Shown one piece after another: positions 43,254-55,675 of a stretch of 64,000 bases of DNA. The notes under the pieces were generated by a model, which saw only the letters and a program-made list of their open reading frames with translations, searched no databases and was not told where the DNA came from. How positions within the stretch are numbered: position 1 is the stretch's first letter; each line of letters begins with the position of its first letter. The translations under genes and the position numbers were made by a program. The DNA is from Uloborus plumipes (taxonomy: Eukaryota > Arthropoda > Arachnida > Araneae > Uloboridae): the NCBI GenBank assembly GCA_038373865.1, contig JAXGGA010004439.1, forward strand, positions 24,471 through 88,470, read 5' to 3'.

Positions 43254-43657
43254 TTACACGGTTTCAATGTCAAAATTAAAGATGAGAAAATTTATCAACC
43301 GCTCTATTTTGGTGCAAGGACGAAAGTTACGCAAAGGAAATATGCATATGCTGCGGTTCTGTTTAATATGCTTACTTTTTAAGTTAATTGCGAAGAAAAA
43401 ACTTTATGAATAAAGAAATAACCATTTGGTTAGAAGTTTAAGTAAGAGTATAATTTCGTAACAGAATATATTTTTATTTTATTGTAGAGCACTTTTATAC
43501 ATATCTGATGTACGCCTTAATTAGCATCGGAAAAATATTAAAAAGTCACTAAATTAAAATAACAAAATTGGTTGTAAGATTTTCCAGGATCTTGTCATAA
43601 GACCCACTAACATTGGACTAGGACTTAAAATAGCACTGTCAAAAATGTGGTTATAAG

Positions 43658-44895
43658 CACGGTTGGCAAAGGTGGACCCAGCCCAGAACAACCCGCCCGG
43701 GTTTTTCTGGGCGAGTCCACCAACAAAAACCAACCCGGGATTTTGTTAATTTCTAAGTTTTCAACAAATATAGTCAACAATAATATCTCTTCTAAATTAT
43801 ACATAAAAAATAAGTAAGAAATCAGGTTTATTTGAGATAATTTTTCTTAGGGTAATTATTTATTTCGTAAAATAATTATTATTTCTTCAATTTTCAAGTC
43901 ATCGTCCAGAAATTTTTTCTAGCTATGATACTACTTTTTGTTGCAAAATACTTATTATTATTTTCATTTCTTCTAACTTTAGTGCATTTAGTATATGATG
44001 ATTTTCAAGTGCTATATTATAGAGGTACCATACCTTTGACTTAAAGCACTAAACCCTTTCTTGGATTTAAAAAAGCAAAGAAAATGCGTCCCCATACAAT
44101 TTATTACTAGTAAAATATTATGACAAGCATTTATTAATAAATTTATAATTCTTGCTAAGTTCTAATGTTAACCTAGTTTTTTCTTAAGATTATTTCAAAA
44201 AATTCCCCCTCCCCCATCTGATATTAATCAGTTTTGGTTTTGAAAATAGGAGGGGGGGGGAGACACTTCCCTTATCTCAGACACACACCTATTATTGAGA
44301 TATGACAGAAAAAAACATGCAAATGACCTGACTAGAAATTGAAGCAGGCTACTTAATGAGAAAAGATGATTATTTCTATTAATAAACAAGTGCAAATGGT
44401 TTTAATTTTTTAATGGCATAAAAAATAATGGCAAAAAAAATTTAATGGCATAAAAAATAATAAAATGGCATAAATAAAAAAATAATAATGGCATAAAAGT
44501 TTTGGAAACTTTTACATTGCTATGTTTGTAGGAAAGCCCATTTGCAACAGTTCTTCTATTTTGTAAAAAACAAGTGATAAAAGTTTATAGCTGAAACCAT
44601 TGTCCAAAGCGTCTTAAATATACACATTAAATATTACAATTCGGTTGATGATATTAATTGATAATGTTAATAATATTAATTATTAATCCATCGACATTGA
44701 TTAAATGCGATTCAGAACTTTAACTTAATAAATATATTTTTATATGAATGAATGCATACATTATATACCAATACCCGCATAAGAATAAAAATTTAACATA
44801 CAAAAACCCAGAAAATCCGTAAAAACTCAGAAAAACCCGCAAACACCCAGAAAAACCCACAAAAACCAGGGTGGGTTGGGTTTTTGCCAACCCTG
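43658..44895. mobile_element. hAT-type non-autonomous element with perfect 8 bp TSD (1238 bp)
   Basis: GTTATAAG is repeated at 43650-43657 and 44896-44903. The ends are CACGGTTGGCAAA and (reversed) CAGGGTTGGCAAA. Subterminal sequence carries repeated ACCCAGAAAAACCC-type motifs at the right and CCCGCCCGGGTTTTTCTGGG at the left. The interior is A+T-rich with ATGGCATAAAAAATA repeats (44412-44498) and no transposase. Confidence 0.9.
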
Positions 44896-45383
44896 GTTAT
44901 AAGACACAAGAAGAAAATTTACATAAGAAGGGCAGTTTCGTAGTTTTAAGGAAAAATAAAGTAAATAAATGTTTTAATTCATGCTTATTACGAAATATTA
45001 TTATTTGTGTAAAAATAGAAATATACGATTTTGAGCTGCGAAGAAAGAATTGAACTCGATGAAAATGAAGCCACTTTACAGACTCACTGGGGGGGGGGGG
45101 GGGGAGAAACTTGATGGTCATTTAGATGAGTCTTTAAATCTTGTTGTTAGTATTTTGAAGATGGAGAAAACAATTATTTTCCAACAGTTAAAAATAAACG
45201 AAACTCGTTAAAAGGGAAATCACACACGGATCCACACACTTGTGAAAGTAGTCTAGTTATCATTGTCATTATTATTTTTAAGTTGCATATGAGCTAGAAT
45301 TAGGGGTGCACAACCTCTGAATGCCACACGTACGTAAAAGGAGCTGTATTTGAGGTGCGCATGTAAGCTCATCATCTGAAGGG

Positions 45384-45526
45384 CTCCATGAAGGGTAATA
45401 TAGCGTCTCCCCCGTCTCCCACGCTTTGAGAAATTGTCGCGTTTTTTTCCCCTTACATATTTTATCATATAATTTGCATTGAGTACATATCCTTTGCCCC
45501 CTATAAATTTAAAAAATGATGGGTCT
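45384..45526. mobile_element. 160 bp hAT MITE family, worn copy
   Basis: CACGCTTTGAGAAATTGTCG, GCATTGAGTACATATCC and TTTGCCCCCTATAAATTTAA align with the internal order of the copies at 5018 and 12250. The right end AAATGATGGGTCTG corresponds to AAATGACGTCCCTG. The left end is eroded. Confidence 0.5.
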
Positions 45527-45529
45527 GGC

Positions 45530-48500
45530 AGCATGCACCAGTACTTTGCTGATGCTGGTAAACGATAAGGCTCGAATGATGCATCGACCAACACTTGATG
45601 TGTTAATCGTAAAGAGTTCATGTTTTTTCTCTCTGGAATTTTTGCAAATAAATGGAAGGTTTAAATTGCTGTCATATGCATCAAATAAGTGAACTTTTCT
45701 CGAAAACGCCTGCAAAATAAGGAAATATGAGGAACATAGAACAATTCCATTTTAATTGAAAGAATCACAACACCCTGCAAAGCATGGGCGCCAACGTGCG
45801 AAATGTTTAGAGGGGGGAGGGGGTCAGTATTTTTCTTATGGTTTACATGGATACGGAGATACATTTTTATAATTATGAAAGCTTCAATGCAGATTACAGT
45901 TATTAAATTTGACATTTCTAATACCTTATTCATTAATAGCCGAAGAAGAAATGTTTTTATATTTTAACGAAACAACAATACTAAAATTAACTTAGTATTA
46001 CTTCCTAAAGGGGCTTGAGCGTCCTCCCGCCCTTATAGGCGCTTATGCGGCAAATAATTCAAATGAGTTAATGCCCTGTTTCAATGCATGATTTTAATGA
46101 AGAATATGGACTCGACTTCGAAAAAATGAATTTAATTTTAAAGATTTGCAGACACAAAGTATTACTTTTCGCCTGAGTAACAAACGTATATTATGAGGCA
46201 TGTCCGTTATTGCATACATATTTTTCCTGGGAATCTTCCAACTTATTATATACATGATATAGGTATATGCATTATATACATGAAGAGTCAGTGCTCTTTA
46301 AGAGTTCATGCAACGAAACAATAATCTAACATATTTGGTTGCCGTGAGTTTATCCGCTGTAAACACAAAAACAACGGATATTACTTCGCAAAAAAGGGCT
46401 ATACCAAGTAATATGTATCCAGCAATAACCCCACTCCTGATGATAATAAAATTCCAAACATTCTGACTTGTATCAGTAAGTATGAAGCGCTACATCCCCG
46501 AAATAACTCGGTATTGATAGTTTATGACTGAAGTGTACGAAATATTAACGAAATGTTGACAGGACTGTATTTCAAAGCTGCAATATGGGTCAACCAGCGA
46601 TTGTTCGGCGTGTGTGAAGCTAAAGCGTTTTCGTCATAATGTCCTTTTTATTTCTTTCAAATGAGAAATTGTAATAGAATGGATTCATTCAGAGCAAAAG
46701 GGGTCATTTTAAATAGGGGAAGCTATTTTTGACAAATCTCACAATGGGAAATTTTGTCGTTAAACGAATCGATGGCGTGGAGTGTCTTTGGATTATGTTG
46801 AACGAAAAAAGAAAAGGCAATTAGTAAAACTTTTTTTTAGTGCGTTAAACTTTCTCTCCTCGAGTAAGACTTATTGTCGAGGGATATTTTATGATAGTTC
46901 AAACTGTGTGCGCTGCGCTGTATATTTACATTGATGTCATAAAATAATAAATGATATCTTGTTTGCATTGTTTCAATGAAATAGGTTTCTTAATATGACT
47001 TCTTCTTTCCATCTTAAGTACCGTTGTTATCTGTGGCTGGAGATAGATGCCTTTTGATGTGATAAAATTTATTGCTGAAGTTCTTTGAAAGTTCATTTCA
47101 TTTCCTAAGTTCGAAAAACCCTTCTTTGAATTATTGGTATATGATTATAATTAAGGCAATTGTATTTTTAAAAGAAGCCTATTAGAAAAATTGACGTATG
47201 TTTCGCATTTTATGTATAGGGCATGGGATCATTGGAAACATGAGACAAATGGAAGCAAATAGCTAACTGCGCTGGGTGGTGATTTTTAAAAATTTATTAC
47301 TATTAGTGTATGACGACAAGGCAACATAGGATTCGACTTCGACTGAGAGTTCCGGGTTTTTCCAAACAACGTCGCAGGTGTCACCATTATTGAAGATGAT
47401 AAGTCTGAAAAAAGTTAACGAAAATTTTGTGATCTTACAATTTCAAACGCGAAATAACTGGTTTAAATTACTATTTTTGTTTATCATGTGAAATGTTGAC
47501 AAAATTATTTGGCTACGAATTTCACTTTCTCTGCTTGTTTTGCTGTACAATTTAAGTGTTTCCAGCTACCCCATACACATTGCCCAATGGGTGTAAATGG
47601 AGAAAAAAATAAGTTCGTAATATTTGCAGTGTTTTTGGAAGACAATACATGCATTAGATTTTAATGCAAATTACACTTTGTGTATTACATGAATTTAGCG
47701 GTTTATTTTTATTTTATTTTTATTTTCATTTTTTGTGCGAATTTTTTCTCGTTAAAAAATTGAGGTTACGTTTATGGAAGGCGCATAGCCCATGGGCAAC
47801 AGGTTGAGTGCTGTTTCTAGAGCTTCTGAAGCAAAGGAAATACGTCTGTCAGTTTTCTACACACATCAGCCTCGTGAGGAAGAAAATCACTGTTTCCATG
47901 TGCCCCCAAATATTTTGGTATAAATTCGCGTTCCTCAAAAAGTGCTCAGACCCTCTGCTTAAAAACAGATTATTAGCAGGATACTCTCACTGAGAAAGTT
48001 TCACCCAAGTTTATGGCATACTGAATGCGTGATATCACTCACAGACAGTGATGTAAAAGCAAATTGGAAAAGTGCAAAAATTAGAAATATTTATTTTACT
48101 TCCATCCGAAAATTCGCGATTCCCTCCAGGTATGAAGCTTGGAAGAGAGATGTCTCTCCTTTAAGGTAGTTAAATTTTATCCTCAAAAACTGAAAAGCAG
48201 TGTCAAAAGTATTCAAAGTTTTCGTCCATAACGTAACTCAATTGTTTACGTTTCTAGTTTTAAAACAATTTAAAATAAATTAATGGGCCTACAGAACAGC
48301 CTTAGTGACTACTAGTAACCTGCGCAATTTACACAAAAACTATTTGTCAAAACATTTGTTTCACTCACGATATCTTACAGATATTTTTGCAATCGTTACA
48401 TTTTTCTCAAATCATAAGCTGTCAATTTCTTCTTCCACTTCTCACAAAAATGCAACTTTTCCTTAGAACCAACGAATTCGTTATTTTCACTCGATTTTAA

Positions 48501-49558
48501 AACCCAACGGACAGACTGGAGTAACAGTCGTCGTTAGCAAAAAAAAAAAAAAAAGAGCCAAGGTCTCAGTTGACGGAGTGTATCTCCGTCAAACTGAGTC
48601 ACGGCTTCAGTTGATATTTTCTTCCTGTAAATAAATGTTAGTTTTTGAAGGTCACCTCGTTGACTTATGAACTATTATTCTTTCCCTTCTTTTGCTTCAG
48701 ACAATCTATTTCGGCCTATTTTCCGAACTAAATGGGCCCAAACCACCTGTTCGCGCAAGGACGGAAATTACCTGAATTCCTTTTTTGTGAGTCCATGCTG
48801 GCTGTCATCTTTAACGACCGCATGAAGTACCTCAATGTACCAGTGCTTTCACCTTCCTTTTAATTGGGGAAAAGTCACTGTTCTTTCTCTCTTCAAATCA
48901 AAACAACAGTGACTTCGGCAGGCAGTTGTTTTTGTCTTCATGATCGTTTTACGGTGCTTGTTTTTCGGGAAAGAAGAAAGTTTGTGTTTGCCTGTTTTCA
49001 ATTTATTCTAGTAAATTGACATCTGATAACATTTGGCGGGTGATCTTGAAACCGAAACGGAGCACTTAATTTTGAAATAAGTAGTATCAGCTTAAATTTT
49101 TTTTTACTTAGTTCGTTAAAGTTTTACTGCTTATAGATATCTCTCATGCAACCTATTACGAAATGAAGTGGTCCATTTCCGCTTCAAGCTAATATGCCAT
49201 CTCTTCGTGGTCAAGCTCCACAGAAAATATGAGAAGTTGGACATTTTACATTTTGAATGCTAATAATCCAAATATTTTTACAGGAAGAGGAGCATTTTTT
49301 TCGGGAAGTAGATGATTCACTTTTTTTTCTTTTCTTGAACAACAGAGGAAGTAAATTTCATGTCTCAAATTGGTTAAAGTCCAGAAATAAGATAACTGTA
49401 TTGTAGTCTGGCTTGTAATTGAACACTGAAGAAGTTACTGCTGTCTCAACCCATCAAAGAAAATATCATTGAGTGCTTATTTTTTCAATACAAACAACGA
49501 ACAGTTCATTCACTGAAAGGTCATTTACAGGCCGGACTAGCTTGCTTTCGATTGTATA
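45530..49558. other. no gene established
   Basis: Long unique-looking stretch with few frames above 60 codons. Two short open segments with good splice signals (46427-46480 and 48700-48786) are described among the findings. A strong hairpin lies at 48555-48607. Confidence 0.4.
48555..48607. repeat. short strong hairpin
   Basis: GAGCC..GG.CTCAGTTGACGGAG and CTCCGTCAAACTGAG.C.CGGCTTC pair over about 22 positions around a 5-base loop (TGTAT). It could be a remnant of a foldback element or a transcribed hairpin. Nothing else supports an RNA gene. Confidence 0.6.
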
Positions 49559-49560
49559 TA

Positions 49561-49729
49561 CAGTCAAATCCCGCTACAACGAACTTCAAGGGACCGAATA
49601 TTTTGTTCGCTGTTATGTGAATTTCGTTGTAATGGGATTCAAGTAATGTAATGGTAACGGGGATGAACATTTACTTCGTTGAAATTGATATTTCATTGCG
49701 TTGGCATTCGTTATAATGGGATTTAACTG
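49561..49729. mobile_element. pogo/Tigger-type MITE (169 bp)
   Basis: CAGTCAAATCCCGCTACAAC at the left and (reversed) CAGTTAAATCCCATTATAAC at the right form the terminal repeat, and internal GTTGTAATGGGATT motifs repeat it. TA precedes the element and CA follows it, so one TSD base has changed. Confidence 0.75.
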
Positions 49730-51040
49730 CACAAAAGATCGAATAAACAAAGTTTCTTTCCCACCTGAAATAAATAAAACAAATCGATAAAAATAACGAA
49801 TTAACAATTTTTTTCCCAATTAAGATTTATTCCCATACGTTGCAGAACAATAATTAACCAAATTTTACTAACGATCTTTATTTTAGTGAACGGAAATTGA
49901 TTTATAGGCTAAAAAATAATTTTTATGATTTTACTCCGACGTAAATCACGCCCTCCCCCTTCTATTATAATGCAATAGGTTTGAAAGTTATTAAAAAGTT
50001 AATAGTGATACTGAAGGTATAAAGACTGAAATGTTGCCCATAATGTAACTTTTTTTCGGGGGGGGGGGGGTGAATTGATACACTGAGACATGTTTGCTTA
50101 TTGTTCACAACGAGCCTTAAAGATTAACCAATAGTAATACAATTGGAATAGAAATCTAGATCACTCCTTACATATTTGACAAAATTGCGAAACAAAATGC
50201 AAAATTAGACGACTGGGAAAGAATCGGCAAACAACTTTCAGTGTAAATTAAAATTTCAAACTACTTTATAACTATCATAAAGGAATCAGGAATTCTCTCC
50301 CCCCCCCCCCTCTGATCGAAATATTTTTGCCAGTTTAGTCAGAAAAGGGAAGGGTAGACTCTCCCCACCAGTTTCCGCTTCCGGGATGCTTCCAAATTAG
50401 CACCTCAACACGGGTCTCCTTTTTTCTCTTAATGATGTACGCAATGTCAAGCGAAAGAGAAATTTGCGAAACAGGGATGGCCGATTTTTTTCCGCAAACA
50501 CCTCAAGTTCATTAGAGTGGAAAATCTGTAATTTGTTAACTAGGATATGAAGCACACAGCAGGATGTTTAACGAAAACAGTTTTTTAATCGACGATGAGT
50601 TAAACATGCTTTTTTTTTAAACAGACTCTCGGTCAATTAAATGCGCGTTTTTCTCACCTCACCATAAAAACCACGACACAATCTTCGAGGACAAAGCACG
50701 TTTCTGCTACTCTCCTCTTAAAAAAACTTAATTAAGATGTTTATTTTCATGAAAATAATGTTGAACCCCGATTTTACCTTTTGGCGAGAAATATGCAATA
50801 GGTGGGAAAACGTTCTACAAGAGTCAAATAAAATTTCATAAGTAGGGAGGTAAAATGAAAGGGTGAAATACACTGCTCAAAACAATTAGGGGAGCACATG
50901 GTTTTAACAAAATTACGCAAAGATGTATATCAATAAGTAACATAAAATGAATCGTCCATAATTCCCTCCCACATTCGAAGTAAATTAGTACGTAACGTTT
51001 CTTAAATTTAAAGTTTATTTCACTCTAAGGGCTCCTTAAA
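49730..51040. other. spacer with homopolymer runs
   Basis: G13 at 50058-50070 and C12 at 50299-50310. Remaining sequence A+T-rich, no convincing frames. Confidence 0.5.
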
Positions 51041-51587
51041 AACATTTGAAAAGAGTCTCATGAAAACTTTTTTCAATAAAAAAATAAAAGGGGAAGGAGG
51101 GAATTTTTTACTACGCCGGGCCTCTCCCAAAAACGACTTCGGTATCCGCCCCCTGGAACAAGAAGCTACAGAAAGTGAAAGCGAGTGGACACAATCGCAA
51201 GCCAAGTTAATCTTGAAAAGGGTTATTTTTGCCAGGACAAAAAAGGGGAGGAGGTCCGTGGCCTGTCCAGCCGATTTTCCACTCTATGCCGTTTTCGTGG
51301 AATCAGTGTTCGGGACCGGTTGAGTTATTGTGTGGGGCTGTTGACTTCCTGTTCCATTTGAGGGTATCAGAGCGCAAACGCTTTGTCCCGAGAAGGAAGA
51401 GGAGCCCGTGTGAATGATCGGTGCTCCGCTCGTTCGGAACCACCTTTTTAATTAGAGGCACCAGCACCGTTTCACTTTTTAGCGCACAGTTCTCATGTCC
51501 ACTATTGCATTGCTTATCCGTTGCATTTATTTATTTTGATCCGTTTTTAAGAAACCGCCATTCTGTTTCGCAACTAACATGGAAGGT
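51041..51587. other. G+C-richer stretch with two overlapping frames
   Basis: Between 51100 and 51470 base composition is more balanced, and two plus-strand frames overlap (51060-51323 and 51229-51417). Neither shows a known domain. It may be an exon, an untranslated region or an old element. Confidence 0.3.
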
Positions 51588-51784
51588 CAGGGCCTGATTA
51601 AGGTATCACGGGGCCCTAGGCCAAATACTTTTTTGGGGCCCCCTGTACTGAGGCTTTACAATTTTAGGCATGGAAAAAAACCAAATTTAGGCATTGGCTA
51701 CAGCAATTTTAGCCATTTGGGGGCCCCTAAACTGTGGGGGCCCTAGGCCGCGGCCTAGTTGGCCTATTCACTAATCAGGACCTG
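51588..51784. mobile_element. hAT MITE with perfect 8 bp TSD (197 bp)
   Basis: TGGAAGGT flanks the element at 51580-51587 and 51785-51792. The ends are CAGGGCCTGATTA and (reversed) CAGGTCCTGATTA. The interior contains GGGGCCC-type runs (CACGGGGCCCTAGGCC, GTGGGGGCCCTAGGCC) and is non-coding. Confidence 0.92.
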
Positions 51785-51792
51785 TGGAAGGT

Positions 51793-53015
51793 TTTTTTGA
51801 GTTGAAATGTTTCTGAAACCTCTCATTCTGAGTAACGAGGAACTGCAATGCGATTCTGATAAGTCAGGGATCATGGGGCCGTGACCTCTCCCAAGTGACT
51901 AAATATACCCAAAAATTGCATTTGTTGGACATACATTTCGATCAAATCGCACCACACCCCCGTTTTCGCGCGAAAATTAGTTTTTGACCCCTTTCTTTCC
52001 TAAAATGACCCCCTCCTAAACCAGAAGCGAGATCCGCAATTGTGATAAGTTAAGCTACAACTATGACAATGTTCATTTCGGTTTCAGGCAAGGGCGGATT
52101 CAGTGGGTGGTCAAAGTGTCAACTGACCCCCCTCTGATGAGAAACACATTTTATCAGTTGCACAAGCGTTATCAATCTTGCTCTCTTTCAAACAAAAATT
52201 TTATCCATGCATTATGTATTTGTTAAATTTTAATTAAGAATTCTATTTGAAAATTAGTGAATTTCATGATTCAAATATTGATTACATATAGACAAATTAT
52301 AAATTGCAAATTTATATTTTTCCTGATAGTAAATTTTCACCAAAATAAATAAATGGTTTATTTAACAGAATATTATAAAATATTACTAGTTATGCAATAT
52401 CGTATGGTATTTTAAAGGAGGTTTAAATTTTTCATGTTTCGTTTTCTTTCCACTGAACTGCTTAATGTATAAATAACACTAGCGCACTAAAACTTGATCC
52501 CGTCTTACAAAAGTTCGGGTCATATGGATTGGCACTGAATTGAGAGCGGCTATTCCTCTCATAGTGGTTTTGCTAAAGCGTCCCAACTCAAACAATGCAA
52601 TAACACTTTAAAAAATCTTTTCCAGTTTCAGTGTACTCCCCAAAACACATTGTCAAGGTCATAGATTAATAACCCAGGGCAGTATTATACTTTTCAGAAA
52701 TAGGCACCTGCGGTGTTTACCGCAAATACCGGTCCACTTTTTCCCAGCACTTGTACTATTTTTTTAATCAACACATTTTTAAAGCAATTTAAAATTGCCC
52801 ACTTATATCTCCCCTGGCCGAATTTGTGTCAACATCACAAATTTGAGCCTACGACTCAAAAAATTTAAATAATACGACAATATTTTATTAAAAAAAATAT
52901 TTTCTCCTTTCTCTCTTTCAACTTCCTTAACTTCCGGCCTGGGAAAAAAAACTTTCCAAGAGCCTTATTGGTACAGTGGCCTTATTAACCTTGAAATTTA
53001 AAGAGAAAAATGTTT
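51793..53015. other. spacer, no gene recognised
   Basis: No frame above 60 codons and no terminal repeats noticed. A+T-rich after 52150. Confidence 0.5.
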
Positions 53016-53023
53016 GCATAAAT

Positions 53024-54834
53024 CAGGGGTGGCCAACCTGCGGCACGCGTGCCACAATGTGGCACGGCAGAGCAATAACAGTGGCACGCGAAGACTTTTT
53101 GAAAAAATTCCAAAATTAAGGTGAAAATGTCAATCTCAAAATATTGATAAAAACTAAAACCATTGAACTGATAAATATAATGATATTATGATGATTAAGA
53201 GTCAGGAGGCTGACTTACAAATTGTCTTAACTGCAATATTGCAAAGTACTTAGCGTTAGCTTCGGACTTCCAACGAAAGCTGTGACGCTACGGACAATGC
53301 TTTGTAAAGCATATTTGTGCTTGACACGAATGAAACTTTCAATGCTGCAGAATGGATTTTTGATCTGCAACAGTTTCAGCTACGGGCGATGAAATTTTTT
53401 TTTAAAGTTAACTCTGCAAGTAAAATTAGGAAACCAGATTGGACAAAATTCGGGATGGTTGCACAAATGAAGATCCTTAAATTGTTTTTGTTACATTACT
53501 TGAAAATAATTTTGGAAAAAACTTCAAAAGTATCATCGAATTATTTATCACAAACTCCTTGCCAAAGAATGAGAATTTTTCTCTGCGACCTTGTAGAGTT
53601 CACTGTATTGACAAACTACGAATTAGAGCTCTGAATGTTTTGTGAACTTTTCCCAGGAGAAAGAGGAGAGTACGGCAAGTTACTCCTTCATTAAAATGTT
53701 TCCAATAGCTGTCCATTGGAAACATAGTCATAAGATATTAGAATTTTAGGGAGTGTGCTTTTTAAAATGTCTGGAAGGAAAGCAATGATGTCTTGCTACT
53801 TAGGAATGAAGAATAGCAAATGAATTTAGCTATGTCATCTCTTATTATCCGGCGTTTAAGTAATTCAAATTTAAGAAAAACAAAAAAAGTTTCCTAAACC
53901 AGTAGGCCATCTACATTCTTTTATGATGAAACTTCATTTTCTTTCTCTCTACTTTGAAAAAAAAAAAAAAAAAAGAATAAAACATTAAATTTAATACTGA
54001 AAGTTTCATCCCAAATTTAATAATTTTCCAATGATATATGGAGAAAATTTTACACCCATTTTAAGTATACATTCAGTGTTAGGTTTGATGATTTTCAGGA
54101 TCATAAAAAAAAAATGCTGATCTTTTCAAATTCTTCGTCTATTTCTCTGCAAGACACTACTTGTTACCCTTCTGAAATCCAAATCAGAATTACTGACCTT
54201 TTGCATTGGTAATCAAATATAATAAGAGTTTACTTCAACAAAAAGTCATCCACGTTATATAGAAATTTGGAAATTTGTACCAACAAAATTTTTTTCACAT
54301 ACACACTTTAGCCGTCTGATGCTATTGTAGATTTGGTTCAAAATACACTTCTAAATAAATATTTTTTGTTATGAATGCATAAAAATCTACATACTGTTGA
54401 ATATTAATTGATAGCACTTAAAACACTTAAACTTCTTAAGATTCTCAAGAACTAATCCTAAAACTAAAGACTTGGTAAAAAAGATACACTCATAAACAAC
54501 ATTAAGTATAGACTGTTTAATTTTTAGAATAGAATGTTTGATGTTATTTGGTTCTTTTTTAAGCATAAGTCAACTGACAGAACTTATAAAAGTGTTTATT
54601 AACGATAACTCTTAAATTCGGACTTGTTTTATCTTTATTATCATTTAGATTTCAATTGCTCACATTTACGAGAAAAAAAATGTTCCATTTGAGTAAAAAT
54701 TACATAGTCAGCCAACCTAAAATCTATTTTTAACTTTTTAAAAAATTTCTGCTTGTTGGAAAAATAAAATGTGGCACGCTGAGCTTTTTGTCTCCAGATA
54801 GTGGCACTCTCTCTAAAAAGGTTGGCCACCCCTG
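53024..54834. mobile_element. hAT-type element with perfect 8 bp TSD (1811 bp)
   Basis: GCATAAAT occurs at 53016-53023 and 54835-54842. The ends CAGGGGTGGCCAACCT and (reversed) CCAGGGGTGGCCAACCTT define the terminal repeat, and subterminal GTGGCACGC motifs occur at both ends. An open frame at 53317-53634 (105 codons, plus) could be a transposase fragment, but no catalytic or dimerisation motif is visible in it. It is probably a defective copy of a once longer element. Confidence 0.92.
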
Positions 54835-54842
54835 GCATAAAT

Positions 54843-55673
54843 AAACGAAAAAAGGTGAGCTGCGTAGGCAAACGATAAATACACAAAAAGGGTCAGCATA
54901 ACGCCAGCTGCATATTTGAAACAGTCCAAAGCAAGGTTAGAAGCTGGTTAAGCAACGTTTGACATTTTAGCACTTTTAGGGATTGAAATAATAATTATTA
55001 CACAAAGTTAGAAAACTTTTTTCATACTCACGTTTCATTTTACGGAAAGTCCGCCTTTCTCCATTGACGTACGAATATGTTGTTGCTAAAATAGCAAAGC
55101 AAATGGAGCAAACTGAATTCAAGTCAATTTGCCGAAACGCATATATGCGTCTGCGGGGGGGGGGGGTGCACTTGAACCCCCCTGGCTTTCTGTATTAAAA
55201 AAAAAGAAGAGAAAAATATTTCATGTTCTTATTAAAAAAATCTTTTTAATGATGTATTTTAGGGGGGGGGGGGGAATCTCGCGATTTTTTTTCGGAAAAA
55301 TATATTTTTTTGCTAATTGTTTTTGTAAAAAACGTTTTTTTCGCCAATTTTTTTATAAAAAGAAAAATATTTTCGATATTTTTTAGTAAAGTTTTTTTCG
55401 GTGATTTTTTTAGTAAAAGTTTCTTTTCGCAAATTCTTCGCAAAAATTTTTCTTTGCTCATGTTTTTCAGTAATATTTGCTTTCGTGATTTTTTTTTTTT
55501 TTTTCTTTTCTTTTTTTTTTTTTTTTAGTTTGGGTGCAGCTCACTGTGTATGATTCTACCGGCACTCATGCTCAGATGATTGATTCTCAATTGCAGAGCA
55601 AGTACCTCATTGTAGAACAAGGGAAAAAAAGCGAAGAAATTATTATACATTATTATTTGTAACACTATTCTTA
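54843..55673. other. low-complexity T-rich and G-run region
   Basis: G12 at 55155-55166 and G13 at 55262-55274. 55300-55530 is dominated by TTTTTCG-type repeats, which explains overlapping K/F-rich frames on both strands. No gene. Confidence 0.7.
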
Positions 55674-55675
55674 TA

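Noticed and set aside
43012..43413. 133-codon plus-strand frame
   Set aside because: It overlaps a more protein-like cysteine-rich minus-strand frame and continues into A+T-rich sequence. It is judged a shadow.
53317..53634. 105-codon frame as hAT transposase
   Set aside because: Located in a hAT element, but the dimerisation and catalytic motifs of hAT transposases are not visible.
55129..55528. K/F-rich frames on both strands
   Set aside because: They come from TTTTTCG-type low-complexity sequence and poly-G runs.
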